NCBI GenBank assembly: GCA_045226255.1
Contig: JBGVCG010000025.1
Span: 1 to 24,374 of the forward strand
Length of the DNA stretch: 24,374 bases
DNA from: UBA1181 sp045226255
GTDB lineage: Bacteria; Bacteroidota; Bacteroidia; Bacteroidales; Paludibacteraceae
Direction: 5' to 3'
Of this stretch, positions 8,515 through 14,950 are shown one piece after another. Made by a program: the position numbers and the translations under genes. The notes under the pieces were generated by a model. That model was not told the origin of the DNA. It did no database searches and saw nothing but the letters and a program-made list of their open reading frames with translations. Position 1 is the first letter of the stretch. The number at the start of each line of letters is the position of its first letter.

Positions 8515-8988
8515 TTATTGAATCTCTATCTGTTTGGTGGCAGGCGCCGTCTCGACGATCTCCTTCTTAGGCAAGGTGATGTTCAACACGCCATTCTCCA
8601 TCTTTGCGGCGATCTGATCGATATCGACGTTCTCAGGGATGACGAAGCTCTGAGAGTAGGAGGCGTAGGAGAATTCTCTCCGTATCCATGATCCCTTCTC
8701 CTTGTCATCGTCTTTCTTCTCGTCCTTTTTCTCATCCTTCTTCTCCAAGGAGATGACCAATTCGTTGTACTCGTTGATGTTGATCTTAAAGTCCTCTTTG
8801 GTCATGCCCGGTGCGGCGATTTGGATGTCGTAATCCTTTTCGGATTCCTTGATGTTCACTGCTGGAGTGGCGAATTGCTTGACAGCAGGAACACCCATAA
8901 ATTCATCATTGAAGAAGTCTTCAAAAATGGAAGGAAGCCAGCTGCCCGAGTTGGCGTTCTTTCTTGAATTTCTTACTAATGGTAACAT
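8515..8988 (-). CDS. hsp20: Hsp20/alpha-crystallin small heat-shock protein
   Basis: A 157-residue ATP-independent holdase chaperone of the cytoplasm. The alpha-crystallin domain spans about residues 40-145, with VNIKESEKDYDIQIAAPGMTKEDFKI, REFSYASYSQSFVIPENVD and the hallmark NGVLNITLPKKE. The C-terminal IEI is the IxI motif used in oligomer contacts. A lysine/aspartate-rich insert (EKKDEKKDEKKDDDKEKG) lies between strands, a common variation in Bacteroidota. A strong GGAGG (plus-strand CCTCC 8994-8998) precedes the ATG. It is monocistronic, with its own terminator. Upstream there is no TAnnTTTG but a sigma-54-like sequence and a 21-bp palindrome. Confidence 0.96.
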   Translation of the reverse strand: MLPLVRNSRKNANSGSWLPSIFEDFFNDEFMGVPAVKQFATPAVNIKESEKDYDIQIAAPGMTKEDFKININEYNELVISLEKKDEKKDEKKDDDKEKGSWIRREFSYASYSQSFVIPENVDIDQIAAKMENGVLNITLPKKEIVETAPATKQIEIQ

Positions 8989-9032
8989 AGTAACCTCCGT
9001 TTTTTAAGTAAACATTTAATTCATTTTCTGCC

Positions 9033-9049
9033 CCCGCTTCATCGGCGGG
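9033..9049 (-). other. Hairpin in the predicted hsp20 leader
   Basis: CCCGC (9033-9037) can pair with GCGGG (9045-9049) across a 7-nt loop, inside the transcript if transcription begins near 9053. It lies about 35 nt before the ribosome binding site and does not cover it, so a simple RNA thermometer is not indicated. Confidence 0.4.
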
Positions 9050-9062
9050 TTCACCATCGATA

Positions 9063-9079
9063 GTTCAATAAGTGTGCCA
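9063..9079 (-). promoter_or_regulatory. Sigma-54-like -24/-12 promoter upstream of hsp20
   Basis: On the - strand the sequence reads TTGGCAC-ACTTA-TTGAA. The sigma-54 consensus is TGGCAC-N5-TTGCW, so the -24 box is perfect, the spacing is correct and the -12 box differs at the C. The predicted start is near 9053, 65 nt before the ATG. No housekeeping TAnnTTTG is visible in this stretch. The call rests on motif match only. Confidence 0.45.
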
Positions 9080-9117
9080 AGGTGATTTTTAAACTAACTA
9101 ACTGACAATCAGTCGTT

Positions 9118-9138
9118 AAGTGGACAAATTGTCCACTT
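9118..9138. promoter_or_regulatory. 21-bp palindrome, candidate activator site for hsp20
   Basis: AAGTGGACAA and TTGTCCACTT are perfect 10-bp inverted arms around a single A. A second partial copy (TGGACAAATTGGCACA) lies at about 9154-9169. The pair sits roughly 65-115 bp upstream of the predicted hsp20 start, which is where sigma-54 enhancer-binding proteins usually bind. The one-base centre argues against an RNA hairpin role. Confidence 0.5.
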
Positions 9139-9220
9139 TTTCGGTCGAAAAGATGGACAAATTGGCACATTCCGTCGTGGGAGGACGATGGAAGGGTTTG
9201 GCACGGAAAATTTTGGGGTG

Positions 9221-9913
9221 TTATTTTTTCTCGATGTGCGTCACGGTGGCTGTTTTGCCCTGTACTTTAAACTTCACTTCGTAGCCGGCGAAGGGGAAGC
9301 CGTAGGTGCGTTCCTCGTCGTCGTGGTAGGCGGGACGAGGGTCTTGCGCAATGATGTCCCGCAGAGTCGCCCTCTTCTTGGGCGGGATGATGCTTAGCAG
9401 ATTTTCGGGGATGTTCACTTCGAGCGTGTAGTCTGTGTTTTGTGCGGTGAAACCCTTGCTGGCCTCCGGGTGGCAGTCGGCCGGAATGTAGGGCTTGATG
9501 TCGTAGATGGGTGTGCCGTCCATGAGGTCCGCCCCCGAGACGACCAGTATCTCGCCATGCTCCTTGTCGTGCGCAATCTTCTCCAGCTTCACGCAGGAGA
9601 GGCCCAGTCCGTTGGGACGGAAGGGCGAGCGGGTAGCGAAAACGCCCATGCGGGTATTGCCCCCTAAGCGGGGCGGACGGACGGTTGGCGACCAATCCTC
9701 CCGTATGTTCTCGGAGAATCCCCAGATGAGCCAGATGTGGGTGAACCCCTCCAAGCCACGGAGCGACTCCGCTTGCCTGAACTCCGGTTCGAAGATGATC
9801 TTCGCCTGCAGACTCTCCACCAACCCGCTCTGCCTAGGGATGCCGAACTTGGTGGGGAGGTCGCCGTGAATGCGCGCGATGACTTTGATTGTTGAGGTTA
9901 CCATCCTACTCAT
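9221..9913 (-). CDS. trmO: tRNA (N6-threonylcarbamoyladenosine-37-N6)-methyltransferase TrmO
   Basis: TrmO (formerly TsaA/YaeB, a VirR/UPF0066 beta-barrel) methylates N6 of t6A37 in threonine tRNAs using SAM. The family blocks are present: PRQSGLVESLQAKIIFEPEFR, LRGLEGFTHIWLIWGF, RPPRLGGNTRMGVFATRSPFRPNGLGLSCVKL and DLMDGTPIYDIKPYIP. The 230 residues are normal. Two ATGs compete: 9913 (MSRMVTSTI) and 9904 (MVTSTIKVIA). The second is equally plausible. A one-mismatch -7 element (TAGTTTCG, plus 9931-9938) lies just upstream. No intrinsic terminator was seen after the stop, so read-through toward hsp20 is possible. Confidence 0.93.
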   Translation of the reverse strand: MSRMVTSTIKVIARIHGDLPTKFGIPRQSGLVESLQAKIIFEPEFRQAESLRGLEGFTHIWLIWGFSENIREDWSPTVRPPRLGGNTRMGVFATRSPFRPNGLGLSCVKLEKIAHDKEHGEILVVSGADLMDGTPIYDIKPYIPADCHPEASKGFTAQNTDYTLEVNIPENLLSIIPPKKRATLRDIIAQDPRPAYHDDEERTYGFPFAGYEVKFKVQGKTATVTHIEKK

Positions 9914-10024
9914 TTTTTATGATTCATACGCGAAACTAACACTTCCGACCCATAAATCAGTCAGTTTGCCACGATTATCATATGGGTTGACTCGATTTTC
10001 CTGCAGGATAAGGAGGCTATGCGG

Positions 10025-10032
10025 TATTTTTG
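10025..10032 (+). promoter_or_regulatory. Orphan + strand promoter element in the trmO-chrA spacer
   Basis: TATTTTTG matches TAnnTTTG but no protein gene follows until after a strong terminator at 10230-10268. This is why a short noncoding transcript is proposed here. Confidence 0.35.
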
Positions 10033-10038
10033 TACTCG

Positions 10039-10268
10039 ATGAAAAGTTGATAATATGTACAAACATAACACTGTTTTTTAATTTTTTTCGTGATAACCAG
10101 TACCGGGTCCCCCCCCTTCCCTCTCAAAAGGGAAGGGATAACTCGGTCACCATTGAAAAAACTGTCGGTGTCATTTAAAATTGCCCTGAAAAAACGCTTG
10201 AGGGATGTTTGTTTGTTTTTGATTAAGCAGAGGTGTGGTATGGGTACGTACCACACCTCCTTTTTTTT
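10039..10268 (+). ncRNA. Possible noncoding RNA between trmO and the chromate transporter
   Basis: The 383-bp spacer contains no convincing protein gene. A + strand promoter-like element (10025-10032) and an intrinsic terminator (ending 10268) bracket about 230 nt. Within it is a 9-bp-stem hairpin, CCCTTCCCT (10114-10122) with AGGGAAGGG (10129-10137), framed by the weaker pair ACCGGGT/ACTCGGT. The boundaries are inferred from motifs alone. The central hairpin could instead be an intergenic repeat. Confidence 0.25.
10230..10268 (+). terminator. Strong intrinsic terminator with no upstream + gene
   Basis: GAGGTGTGGTA (10230-10240) and TACCACACCTC (10249-10259) form an 11-bp perfect stem with an 8-nt loop, followed by C and eight T. 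The nearest upstream protein gene is on the opposite strand, so this terminates either an unannotated transcript or leakage into the chromate-transporter promoter, which starts two bases later. Confidence 0.85.
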
Positions 10269-10269
10269 G

Positions 10270-10277
10270 TATCTTTG
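10270..10277 (+). promoter_or_regulatory. Promoter -7 element of the chrA operon (TATCTTTG)
   Basis: TATCTTTG is an exact TAnnTTTG match, 20 bp before the ATG at 10297, so the leader should be only about 13 nt. This fixes the start codon at 10297: the frame stays open further upstream, but that part would lie in front of the promoter. The -33 region falls inside the preceding terminator hairpin. Confidence 0.65.
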
Positions 10278-10296
10278 TAGTGTTAAATCTTCGGTT

Positions 10297-10848
10297 ATGG
10301 TACCATTAAGGGAATTGTTCTCGATATTCTTGCAGATTGGAGCATTCACGCTGGGCGGTGGATATGCGATGTTGGCGATGGTGGAACGTTCCATCGTGAC
10401 GAAGAAGAGGTATATCGACAAGGAAGAGTTTTGGGACATGATAGCGGTTGTCCAGACGTTGCCTGGCGTCTTCGCCATCAATACGGCGCTCTATGTGGGT
10501 TATAAGCTGCGGGGAAAGCGGGGTGCGTTGTGTGCCTCCGTGGGGGCTGCGTTGCCTTCGTTCATCGCTATCCTGTTGATCGCCATGTTCTTCGCCGAAG
10601 TGAAGGACAACGAGCTGGTCGAGCGTATCTTCCGAGGCATCCGTCCTTGTGTGGTGGCGCTCATCCTTGTGCCTGCCGTGAACCTGATACGGAGCAATTG
10701 CAAGGGGTGGAAGATGTTGCCTATCCCGCTGATTTCCGCCGCATTGATCGGCTTCTTCAAGGTCTCTCCGATACTGATTATCGTGGTGGTGGCCGTGTCG
10801 GCTTTGCTCTATGGAATATATTTCAGTAAAAAAATGGAGGGGAGGTGA
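10297..10848 (+). CDS. chrA: Chromate transporter family protein, first half-size subunit
   Basis: A 183-residue CHR-family membrane protein. The start follows from the promoter at 10270-10277. FLQIGAFTLGGGYAMLAMVE carries the conserved GGGYAM motif and VQTLPGVFAINTA the second family signature, followed by four to five hydrophobic segments. Short CHR proteins act as pairs in the inner membrane. Characterised members export chromate, but many have other or unknown anions as natural substrates. Its stop overlaps or abuts the start of the second CHR protein. The protein is intact. Family certain; substrate not. Confidence 0.92.
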   Translation: MVPLRELFSIFLQIGAFTLGGGYAMLAMVERSIVTKKRYIDKEEFWDMIAVVQTLPGVFAINTALYVGYKLRGKRGALCASVGAALPSFIAILLIAMFFAEVKDNELVERIFRGIRPCVVALILVPAVNLIRSNCKGWKMLPIPLISAALIGFFKVSPILIIVVVAVSALLYGIYFSKKMEGR

Positions 10849-10850
10849 GT

Positions 10851-11390
10851 ATGGTTCTGTTGAAGTTGTTTTATGTCTTCTTTAAGATCGGCATGCTGGG
10901 CTTCGGCGGCGGTTATGCGATGCTCTCCCTGATTCAGTTCGAGGTGGTGGACCACTATGCGTGGGCTACGCTCGGTGAGTTCTCCGATATGCTGGCGATT
11001 TCCCAGATGACGCCAGGACCCGTCTCCATCAACACGGCCACCTACGTGGGCTATGCGGTGGCGGGACTGTCGGGGGCGATGGTGGCGACGATCGCTTTGT
11101 GCCTCCCGTCGTTCCTGATGATGTATTTCGTGGTGCGCTTCCTGATGAAGAACAAAGAGAACAGGTACGTGAAATATGTGTTGTCCGGGTTGCGCCCCGT
11201 CTTGGGCGGTCTCATCTTGGCGGCGGCCATGTTGCTGATGAACAGGGAGAACTTCTGCGATTTCGGATGGCCGGACCGTAACCTCTCCGTGCTCATCTTC
11301 GCGGCCTCCTTCGTGGCCCTCTACTTCTTCAAGGTGAATCCGATGTGGCTCATCGTCGCCGCAGGTGTGGTGGGGGCATTGTTCATGTAG
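10851..11390 (+). CDS. Chromate transporter family protein, second half-size subunit
   Basis: A second CHR half, with FFKIGMLGFGGGYAMLSLIQFEVV and MTPGPVSINTATYVGYA motifs and several transmembrane helices. I chose ATG 10851 (179 residues), which sits 5 nt after a GGAGGGGAGG purine tract. GTG 10845, overlapping the upstream stop, would add two residues. Together with the first subunit it forms a typical antiparallel short-CHR pair. A 21-bp gap leads to the exported PEP/pyruvate-binding protein, so the three are probably one operon. Confidence 0.92.
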   Translation: MVLLKLFYVFFKIGMLGFGGGYAMLSLIQFEVVDHYAWATLGEFSDMLAISQMTPGPVSINTATYVGYAVAGLSGAMVATIALCLPSFLMMYFVVRFLMKNKENRYVKYVLSGLRPVLGGLILAAAMLLMNRENFCDFGWPDRNLSVLIFAASFVALYFFKVNPMWLIVAAGVVGALFM

Positions 11391-11411
11391 AATATTTAAA
11401 TCAGGGAATAT

Positions 11412-13331
11412 ATGGAAAGGAGAAGATTCATGGCATGCACAAGGTTGTTGACGATATTGATCCTCTCTTTGTCGTTCGCAATCAACGCTTTAGGTGCGAA
11501 ATATTCGTACGATATAAAGGACAAGTCTGCGTTCGATGCCTTCTCCGGCCTTCCGTTGGTGGGGAAGTATGGCCAGGTCAGTGCTGTGAAGGTCTTCTAT
11601 GTGATAAAGGGGCAAAGCCTATATTTCTTGAATAATAGGTACTACACCTTCCATTACGACTTTTGTGTGGACCAGCTGAATGCTGCCACGGACTTGTCAC
11701 AATTCAACGAATACAATTATTCCCAGCACCCCAATCGTAAATATCTGCTGGCCAATGTGAATTACTATAAAACGTTGGATGTCTACGCCTTGGAGTTCTC
11801 TGAGGCGGATGTTCTCACGATTGATCAGGTGCTGTTGTTGTGGAAGGAGGTCTCCCGCTCATCCTGTTGGGGGACGAACTTGAAGCTGATGCTTAGCAGT
11901 GGCCATCTCTCGAAGATGCGTGCGCAGCTGGAGGGGAAGGTCCCTTTGTTGTCTCCGTCGGAGGTTTATGGCACCTTGTCTTACCAGGCCGTCAGTCCGA
12001 AGAGCTGTGACGGCAGGTTGCGTTTCGTCCCGGACCTTGATTCTATGTGGGGAAAGATAGAGCCAACGGATGTGGTCGTGTTGCCGCACTCTCCGCTTGT
12101 GTTGCCGCAGGTGGCGGGGGTTATCGTGGCGGAGTTCCAGACCCCGTTGAGCCATTTGTCCATATTGGGTCAGAACCGGAAGATCCCTGTGGCGGCCTTG
12201 AAGGATGCGTTCCAAAACGATCTCTTGCGTAGTTATGATGGCAAGCTGGTCCATTTCGAGGTGACCTCGGACACGTTCCGTCTGAAGGAGATAGAGGAAT
12301 TGAAGCAGCCGAAGAAACGCAAGAAAGCACTATCATTGGGAAATGACCTGTCGGTGAATCATTTGGTCCAACTCGATTCGCTGGGTAAAGACGCCTATCG
12401 TTATATAGGGCATAAAGCCTGTAATTTCTCTCTCCTCAGTCAACTCAGCAGGGAGGAGGTCTCTCGGTTTAAGGTGCCGGAGTGTGCCTTTGCGATCCCT
12501 TTCTATTTCTACTACCAGCATGCGCTTCTTTCGGGAGCGCAGGGTTTGATCGACACGCTCATAGCCGAGGGTGGTTCTTGGGAGGAACAAAAGGTGTCGG
12601 AGTGGTTGAAGAAGATACGTGCCGTGATCGTCTCCTATCCGATGGATTCCTTCTTGGTGAAGTCGCTTGACCGTCAGGTGGAAGGGTGTGCATTTGAGAA
12701 GTTGCGGTTCCGTTCCTCCACCAATGCGGAGGATGCCGCATGGTTCTCAGGTGCAGGTCTGTATGATTCGCAGTCTGCGGTCATTGGCAGTTCAAGCAAG
12801 ACGATGGAGCGGGCGGTGAAGCGTGTTTGGGCGAGCCTCTGGTCGTACGCGGCCTACAAGGAGCGTTGCTACTACCGTATCGACCAAAGCAGCGTCTTCA
12901 TGGGTGTCTTGGCCCATCGTGCCTTCCCTTCGGAGCAGGTGAATGGAGTGGCTGTGACGAAGAATCTCTACCGGCAGGATTACCCAGGTTTTACGGTAAA
13001 TGCGCAGGTGGGGAACGAAAATGTGGTGGCGCCGTCGCCAGGTATCGTTTGCGACCAGTTCATCTGTGTGCCTCAGCGGTATGATGAGTTGTATGCGGGC
13101 AAATACCCTATTGATATTATCACACAGTCCAATCTGACGGATGGTGAACTGACCATGAACATCGAGGAGATCGATCTGTTGGCGGAGCAGTTGGATCTGA
13201 TCCATGACTTTTTCTATGAGCACTTACGTCTCAATGTCTTGTATGAAATGTTCGCGGTGGATGTGGAGTTTAAATTGGACGGGGAGACTCGCCAACTCTA
13301 TGTGAAGCAGGTTCGTCCGTATAACAATTAA
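11412..13331 (+). CDS. Exported PEP/pyruvate-binding-domain protein (PPDK/PPS-like modules)
   Basis: A 639-residue protein with a signal peptide (hydrophobic TRLLTILILSLSFAINALGA, cleavage near residue 29). It carries a phosphohistidine swivelling domain (VIVAEFQTPLSHLSILG, His248, the residue phosphorylated in PPDK/PPS). After it comes an ATP-grasp PEP/pyruvate-binding domain with RFRSSTNAEDAAWFSGAGLYDS (R432 onward) and the closing VDVEFKLDGETRQLYVKQVRPY. The order is the reverse of PPDK/PPS (ATP-grasp, His, TIM barrel), and the C-terminal PEP-binding barrel is absent. Such proteins occur in Bacteroidota without an assigned reaction. Both catalytic motifs are intact, which is odd for a compartment presumed to lack ATP. 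It is the last gene of the chrA operon. Confidence 0.88.
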   Translation: MERRRFMACTRLLTILILSLSFAINALGAKYSYDIKDKSAFDAFSGLPLVGKYGQVSAVKVFYVIKGQSLYFLNNRYYTFHYDFCVDQLNAATDLSQFNEYNYSQHPNRKYLLANVNYYKTLDVYALEFSEADVLTIDQVLLLWKEVSRSSCWGTNLKLMLSSGHLSKMRAQLEGKVPLLSPSEVYGTLSYQAVSPKSCDGRLRFVPDLDSMWGKIEPTDVVVLPHSPLVLPQVAGVIVAEFQTPLSHLSILGQNRKIPVAALKDAFQNDLLRSYDGKLVHFEVTSDTFRLKEIEELKQPKKRKKALSLGNDLSVNHLVQLDSLGKDAYRYIGHKACNFSLLSQLSREEVSRFKVPECAFAIPFYFYYQHALLSGAQGLIDTLIAEGGSWEEQKVSEWLKKIRAVIVSYPMDSFLVKSLDRQVEGCAFEKLRFRSSTNAEDAAWFSGAGLYDSQSAVIGSSSKTMERAVKRVWASLWSYAAYKERCYYRIDQSSVFMGVLAHRAFPSEQVNGVAVTKNLYRQDYPGFTVNAQVGNENVVAPSPGIVCDQFICVPQRYDELYAGKYPIDIITQSNLTDGELTMNIEEIDLLAEQLDLIHDFFYEHLRLNVLYEMFAVDVEFKLDGETRQLYVKQVRPYNN

Positions 13332-13333
13332 AA

Positions 13334-13413
13334 CCCGGGGTGTTGCCCTGGGCTAGGTAATGAGTTGGCCCTGCAGGCCGTAGATTGTGCGCATCGTGTA
13401 GAGTCGCACATCC
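13334..13413 (+). repeat. Structured ~80-nt intergenic repeat, copy A
   Basis: Three hairpins in series: CCCGGGG/CCCTGGG (13334-13352, one G-T pair), GGCC-CTGCA-GGCC (13367-13379) and TGTGCG/CGCACA (13386-13410). The reverse complement of 24131-24211 carries the same order and spacing, with substitutions that mostly keep pairing. It lies between the convergent ends of the PEP-domain gene and queA, abutting the 35-bp repeat, and may act as terminator. Confidence 0.85.
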
Positions 13414-13418
13414 CTTCC

Positions 13419-13453
13419 CCCAATTCTTAATTCAAAATTCAAAATTCTTAATT
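13419..13453 (-). repeat. 35-bp AT-rich intergenic repeat, copy 2 (inside the queA 3' end)
   Basis: Identical to the reverse complement of 6386-6420. The queA frame enters it and reads Ile-Lys-Asn-Phe-Glu-Phe-stop entirely from repeat sequence. Confidence 0.9.
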
Positions 13454-14661
13454 AGTAACGAGCTGTCCCCATAGCTCAAGAACCTGAAATCATTTTTCAT
13501 GGCATAGTCGTACATCTTCCTCCAATCGTCGCCCACGAAGGCGGAGATGAGCAGCAGCAGGGTGCTCTGCGGTTGGTGGAAATTGGTGATGATGGCCTTC
13601 ACCAGGTGGAATTGGTAGCCAGGCACGATGATGATTTGGGTGTCCGCGCTGATGCTTTCCAGCTCATGCTTCTCCATGTATCGGAGGATGGCGTCCAGCG
13701 ACTCTTCCGTGGAGAGTGTGTAACCGTTCTCGTAGGGCATCCATTGCGTCACCTTGAGTTCGTCCTCCGGCAGCTCCATGTTCTCCGCCAGTTGGCAACC
13801 GATGTAGTAGAGGCTCTCCAACGTGCGGACGGAGGTGGTGCCGACCGCCACGACCTTGCCCGCCTTGCGTATCTTCTCGATGACGCTACGGCGGACGCAT
13901 ATCCATTCGGAGTGCATCTCATGGTCGCCGATGGTTGCCGACTTGACCGGTTGGAAGGTGCCTGCCCCCACATGGAGCGTCACCTCCTCGCAGTTGATGT
14001 TTTTCTTGCGGAGCGACTCGAACACCTCGGGGGTGAAGTGGAGTCCGGCCGTAGGCGCCGCCACGGATCCCTTGATCTTCGAGTAGACGGTCTGGTAGGT
14101 CACCTTGTCGCGGTCCACCGTCTCCCGATGCAGGTAGGGAGGGATAGGCAATACGCCGAAAGCGTCCAGGATATCCGCGAAGTTGGTGCTTGGCTCGTCC
14201 CAGAAGAAGCGCACGTGGTAGGCGTTTCCCTCCGCCTCCAGTTTCTCCGCCTTGAGGATCACCTCCTTGCCGTTCACCGTCACGTCACGTTCCAGGATGG
14301 TTCCCGCCTTCCATTTGCTGGCGTTGCCGATCATGCATTTCCAGACACATTCGCCGATGGCTTGGAAGGTGAGCACGTAGTCGTGCGGGCGGACCGGCTC
14401 CAGGCAGAAGACCTCGATACGGGCGCCGGTCTCCTTGTGGAAGAGGAGGCGGGCTTGGATGACGCGGGTGTTGTTGCAGACCAGCAGGTCACCCTCGTTG
14501 AGGTATTGGGAGATGTTCTTGAACGTCGAATGTGAGATATCCCCGTTCCGATAGAGCAAAAGTTTCGATTCGTCCCTCTTCTCCAAAGGGAATTTTGCGA
14601 TCCGTTCGTCGGGAAGATCGTAGCTGAAATCTTCTATGGCAATGTTCTGCGGAGTCTTCAT
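13432..14661 (-). CDS. queA: S-adenosylmethionine:tRNA ribosyltransferase-isomerase QueA
   Basis: QueA transfers and isomerises the ribosyl part of SAM onto preQ1-tRNA to give epoxyqueuosine at position 34. Characteristic blocks are FSYDLPDERIAKFPLEKRDESKLL at the N-terminus, NNTRVIQARL, GSVAAPTAGLHFTPEVFESL, VTLHVGAGTFQPVKS and the C-terminal TNFHQPQSTLLLLISAFVG. The 409 residues are longer than E. coli QueA (356), as in many Bacteroidota. The last six residues come from the 35-bp repeat, so the C-terminal tail is probably not ancestral; the catalytic core is untouched. A one-mismatch promoter lies 22 bp upstream. No other queuosine gene is in the window. Confidence 0.97.
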   Translation of the reverse strand: MKTPQNIAIEDFSYDLPDERIAKFPLEKRDESKLLLYRNGDISHSTFKNISQYLNEGDLLVCNNTRVIQARLLFHKETGARIEVFCLEPVRPHDYVLTFQAIGECVWKCMIGNASKWKAGTILERDVTVNGKEVILKAEKLEAEGNAYHVRFFWDEPSTNFADILDAFGVLPIPPYLHRETVDRDKVTYQTVYSKIKGSVAAPTAGLHFTPEVFESLRKKNINCEEVTLHVGAGTFQPVKSATIGDHEMHSEWICVRRSVIEKIRKAGKVVAVGTTSVRTLESLYYIGCQLAENMELPEDELKVTQWMPYENGYTLSTEESLDAILRYMEKHELESISADTQIIIVPGYQFHLVKAIITNFHQPQSTLLLLISAFVGDDWRKMYDYAMKNDFRFLSYGDSSLLIKNFEF

Positions 14662-14682
14662 ATCTTCTTCTTTAATTCTCCG

Positions 14683-14690
14683 CGAAGGTA
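14683..14690 (-). promoter_or_regulatory. Candidate queA -7 element (TACCTTCG)
   Basis: On the - strand TACCTTCG differs from TAnnTTTG at one base and is 22 bp before the queA ATG, a typical leader length. Confidence 0.4.
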
Positions 14691-14696
14691 ATTATT

Positions 14697-14880
14697 TGAA
14701 TTAAGAGTTAGGAGTTAAGAGTTAAGAATTGTTCGTTTGAAGGAGCGATTGTTGGGGCTTTGTGATGCACCGTTCGTCCGAAAGGGGAAGAGTTATTGGA
14801 TCGCAGATGCTGGGACGAGTGCTCCTAAGACCTTCTGATTCGTTCGCTCCATCAGCTCTTAACTTTTAATTCTTAATTAA
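14697..14880. repeat. MITE-like segment with imperfect terminal inverted repeats
   Basis: The queA-NifX spacer (14662-15012) has no gene. Its left side carries TTAAGAG, GAGTTAAGAATT and then GGAGCGA (14742-14748). Its right side carries the inverse, TCGCTCC (14844-14850) then AGCTCTTAAC and AATTCTTAATT. About 95 bp between the GGAGCGA/TCGCTCC pair is unique. No ORF or transposase is present. The inverted layout suggests a small non-autonomous element or a long imperfect hairpin. Confidence 0.45.
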
Positions 14881-14900
14881 CTACGTCGAACTAACGTTTC
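14875..14900 (-). repeat. GTTCGACGT-centred repeat unit, inverted copy
   Basis: The reverse complement reads GAAACGTTAGTTCGACGTAG followed by TTAATT. It matches the three + strand units at 24063-24088, 24098-24122 and 24238-24263 at most positions. Confidence 0.75.
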
Positions 14901-14942
14901 TTAATTCTTAATTCATATTTCTCTCCGTCGCTTATTATTTGT

Positions 14943-14950
14943 TATCTTTG
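14943..14950 (+). promoter_or_regulatory. Promoter -7 element of the nifX-like operon (TATCTTTG)
   Basis: An exact TAnnTTTG match, with a TTTC at 14918-14921 at -33-like spacing. The predicted start is near 14957, so the transcript begins within the inverted repeat at 14951-14980. Confidence 0.65.

Noticed and set aside
8989..9062. CIRCE/HrcA operator for hsp20
   Set aside because: No TTAGCACTC-N9-GAGTGCTAA-like sequence is present; the only inverted repeat here is CCCGC/GCGGG.
9118..9138. The 21-bp palindrome read as a trmO or hsp20 terminator
   Set aside because: The one-base centre cannot form an RNA loop without losing pairs, and there is no T-run on the - strand after it.
9162..9204. 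TTGGCAC sequences on the + strand as further sigma-54 promoters
   Set aside because: Neither (9162-9168, 9197-9204) is followed at the right distance by a TTGCW-type -12 box, and no + gene lies downstream.
13573..14535. A 320-codon open frame on the + strand opposite queA
   Set aside because: Its product is Asp/His/Leu/Val/Arg-rich with no recognisable domain, and queA is complete on the other strand.
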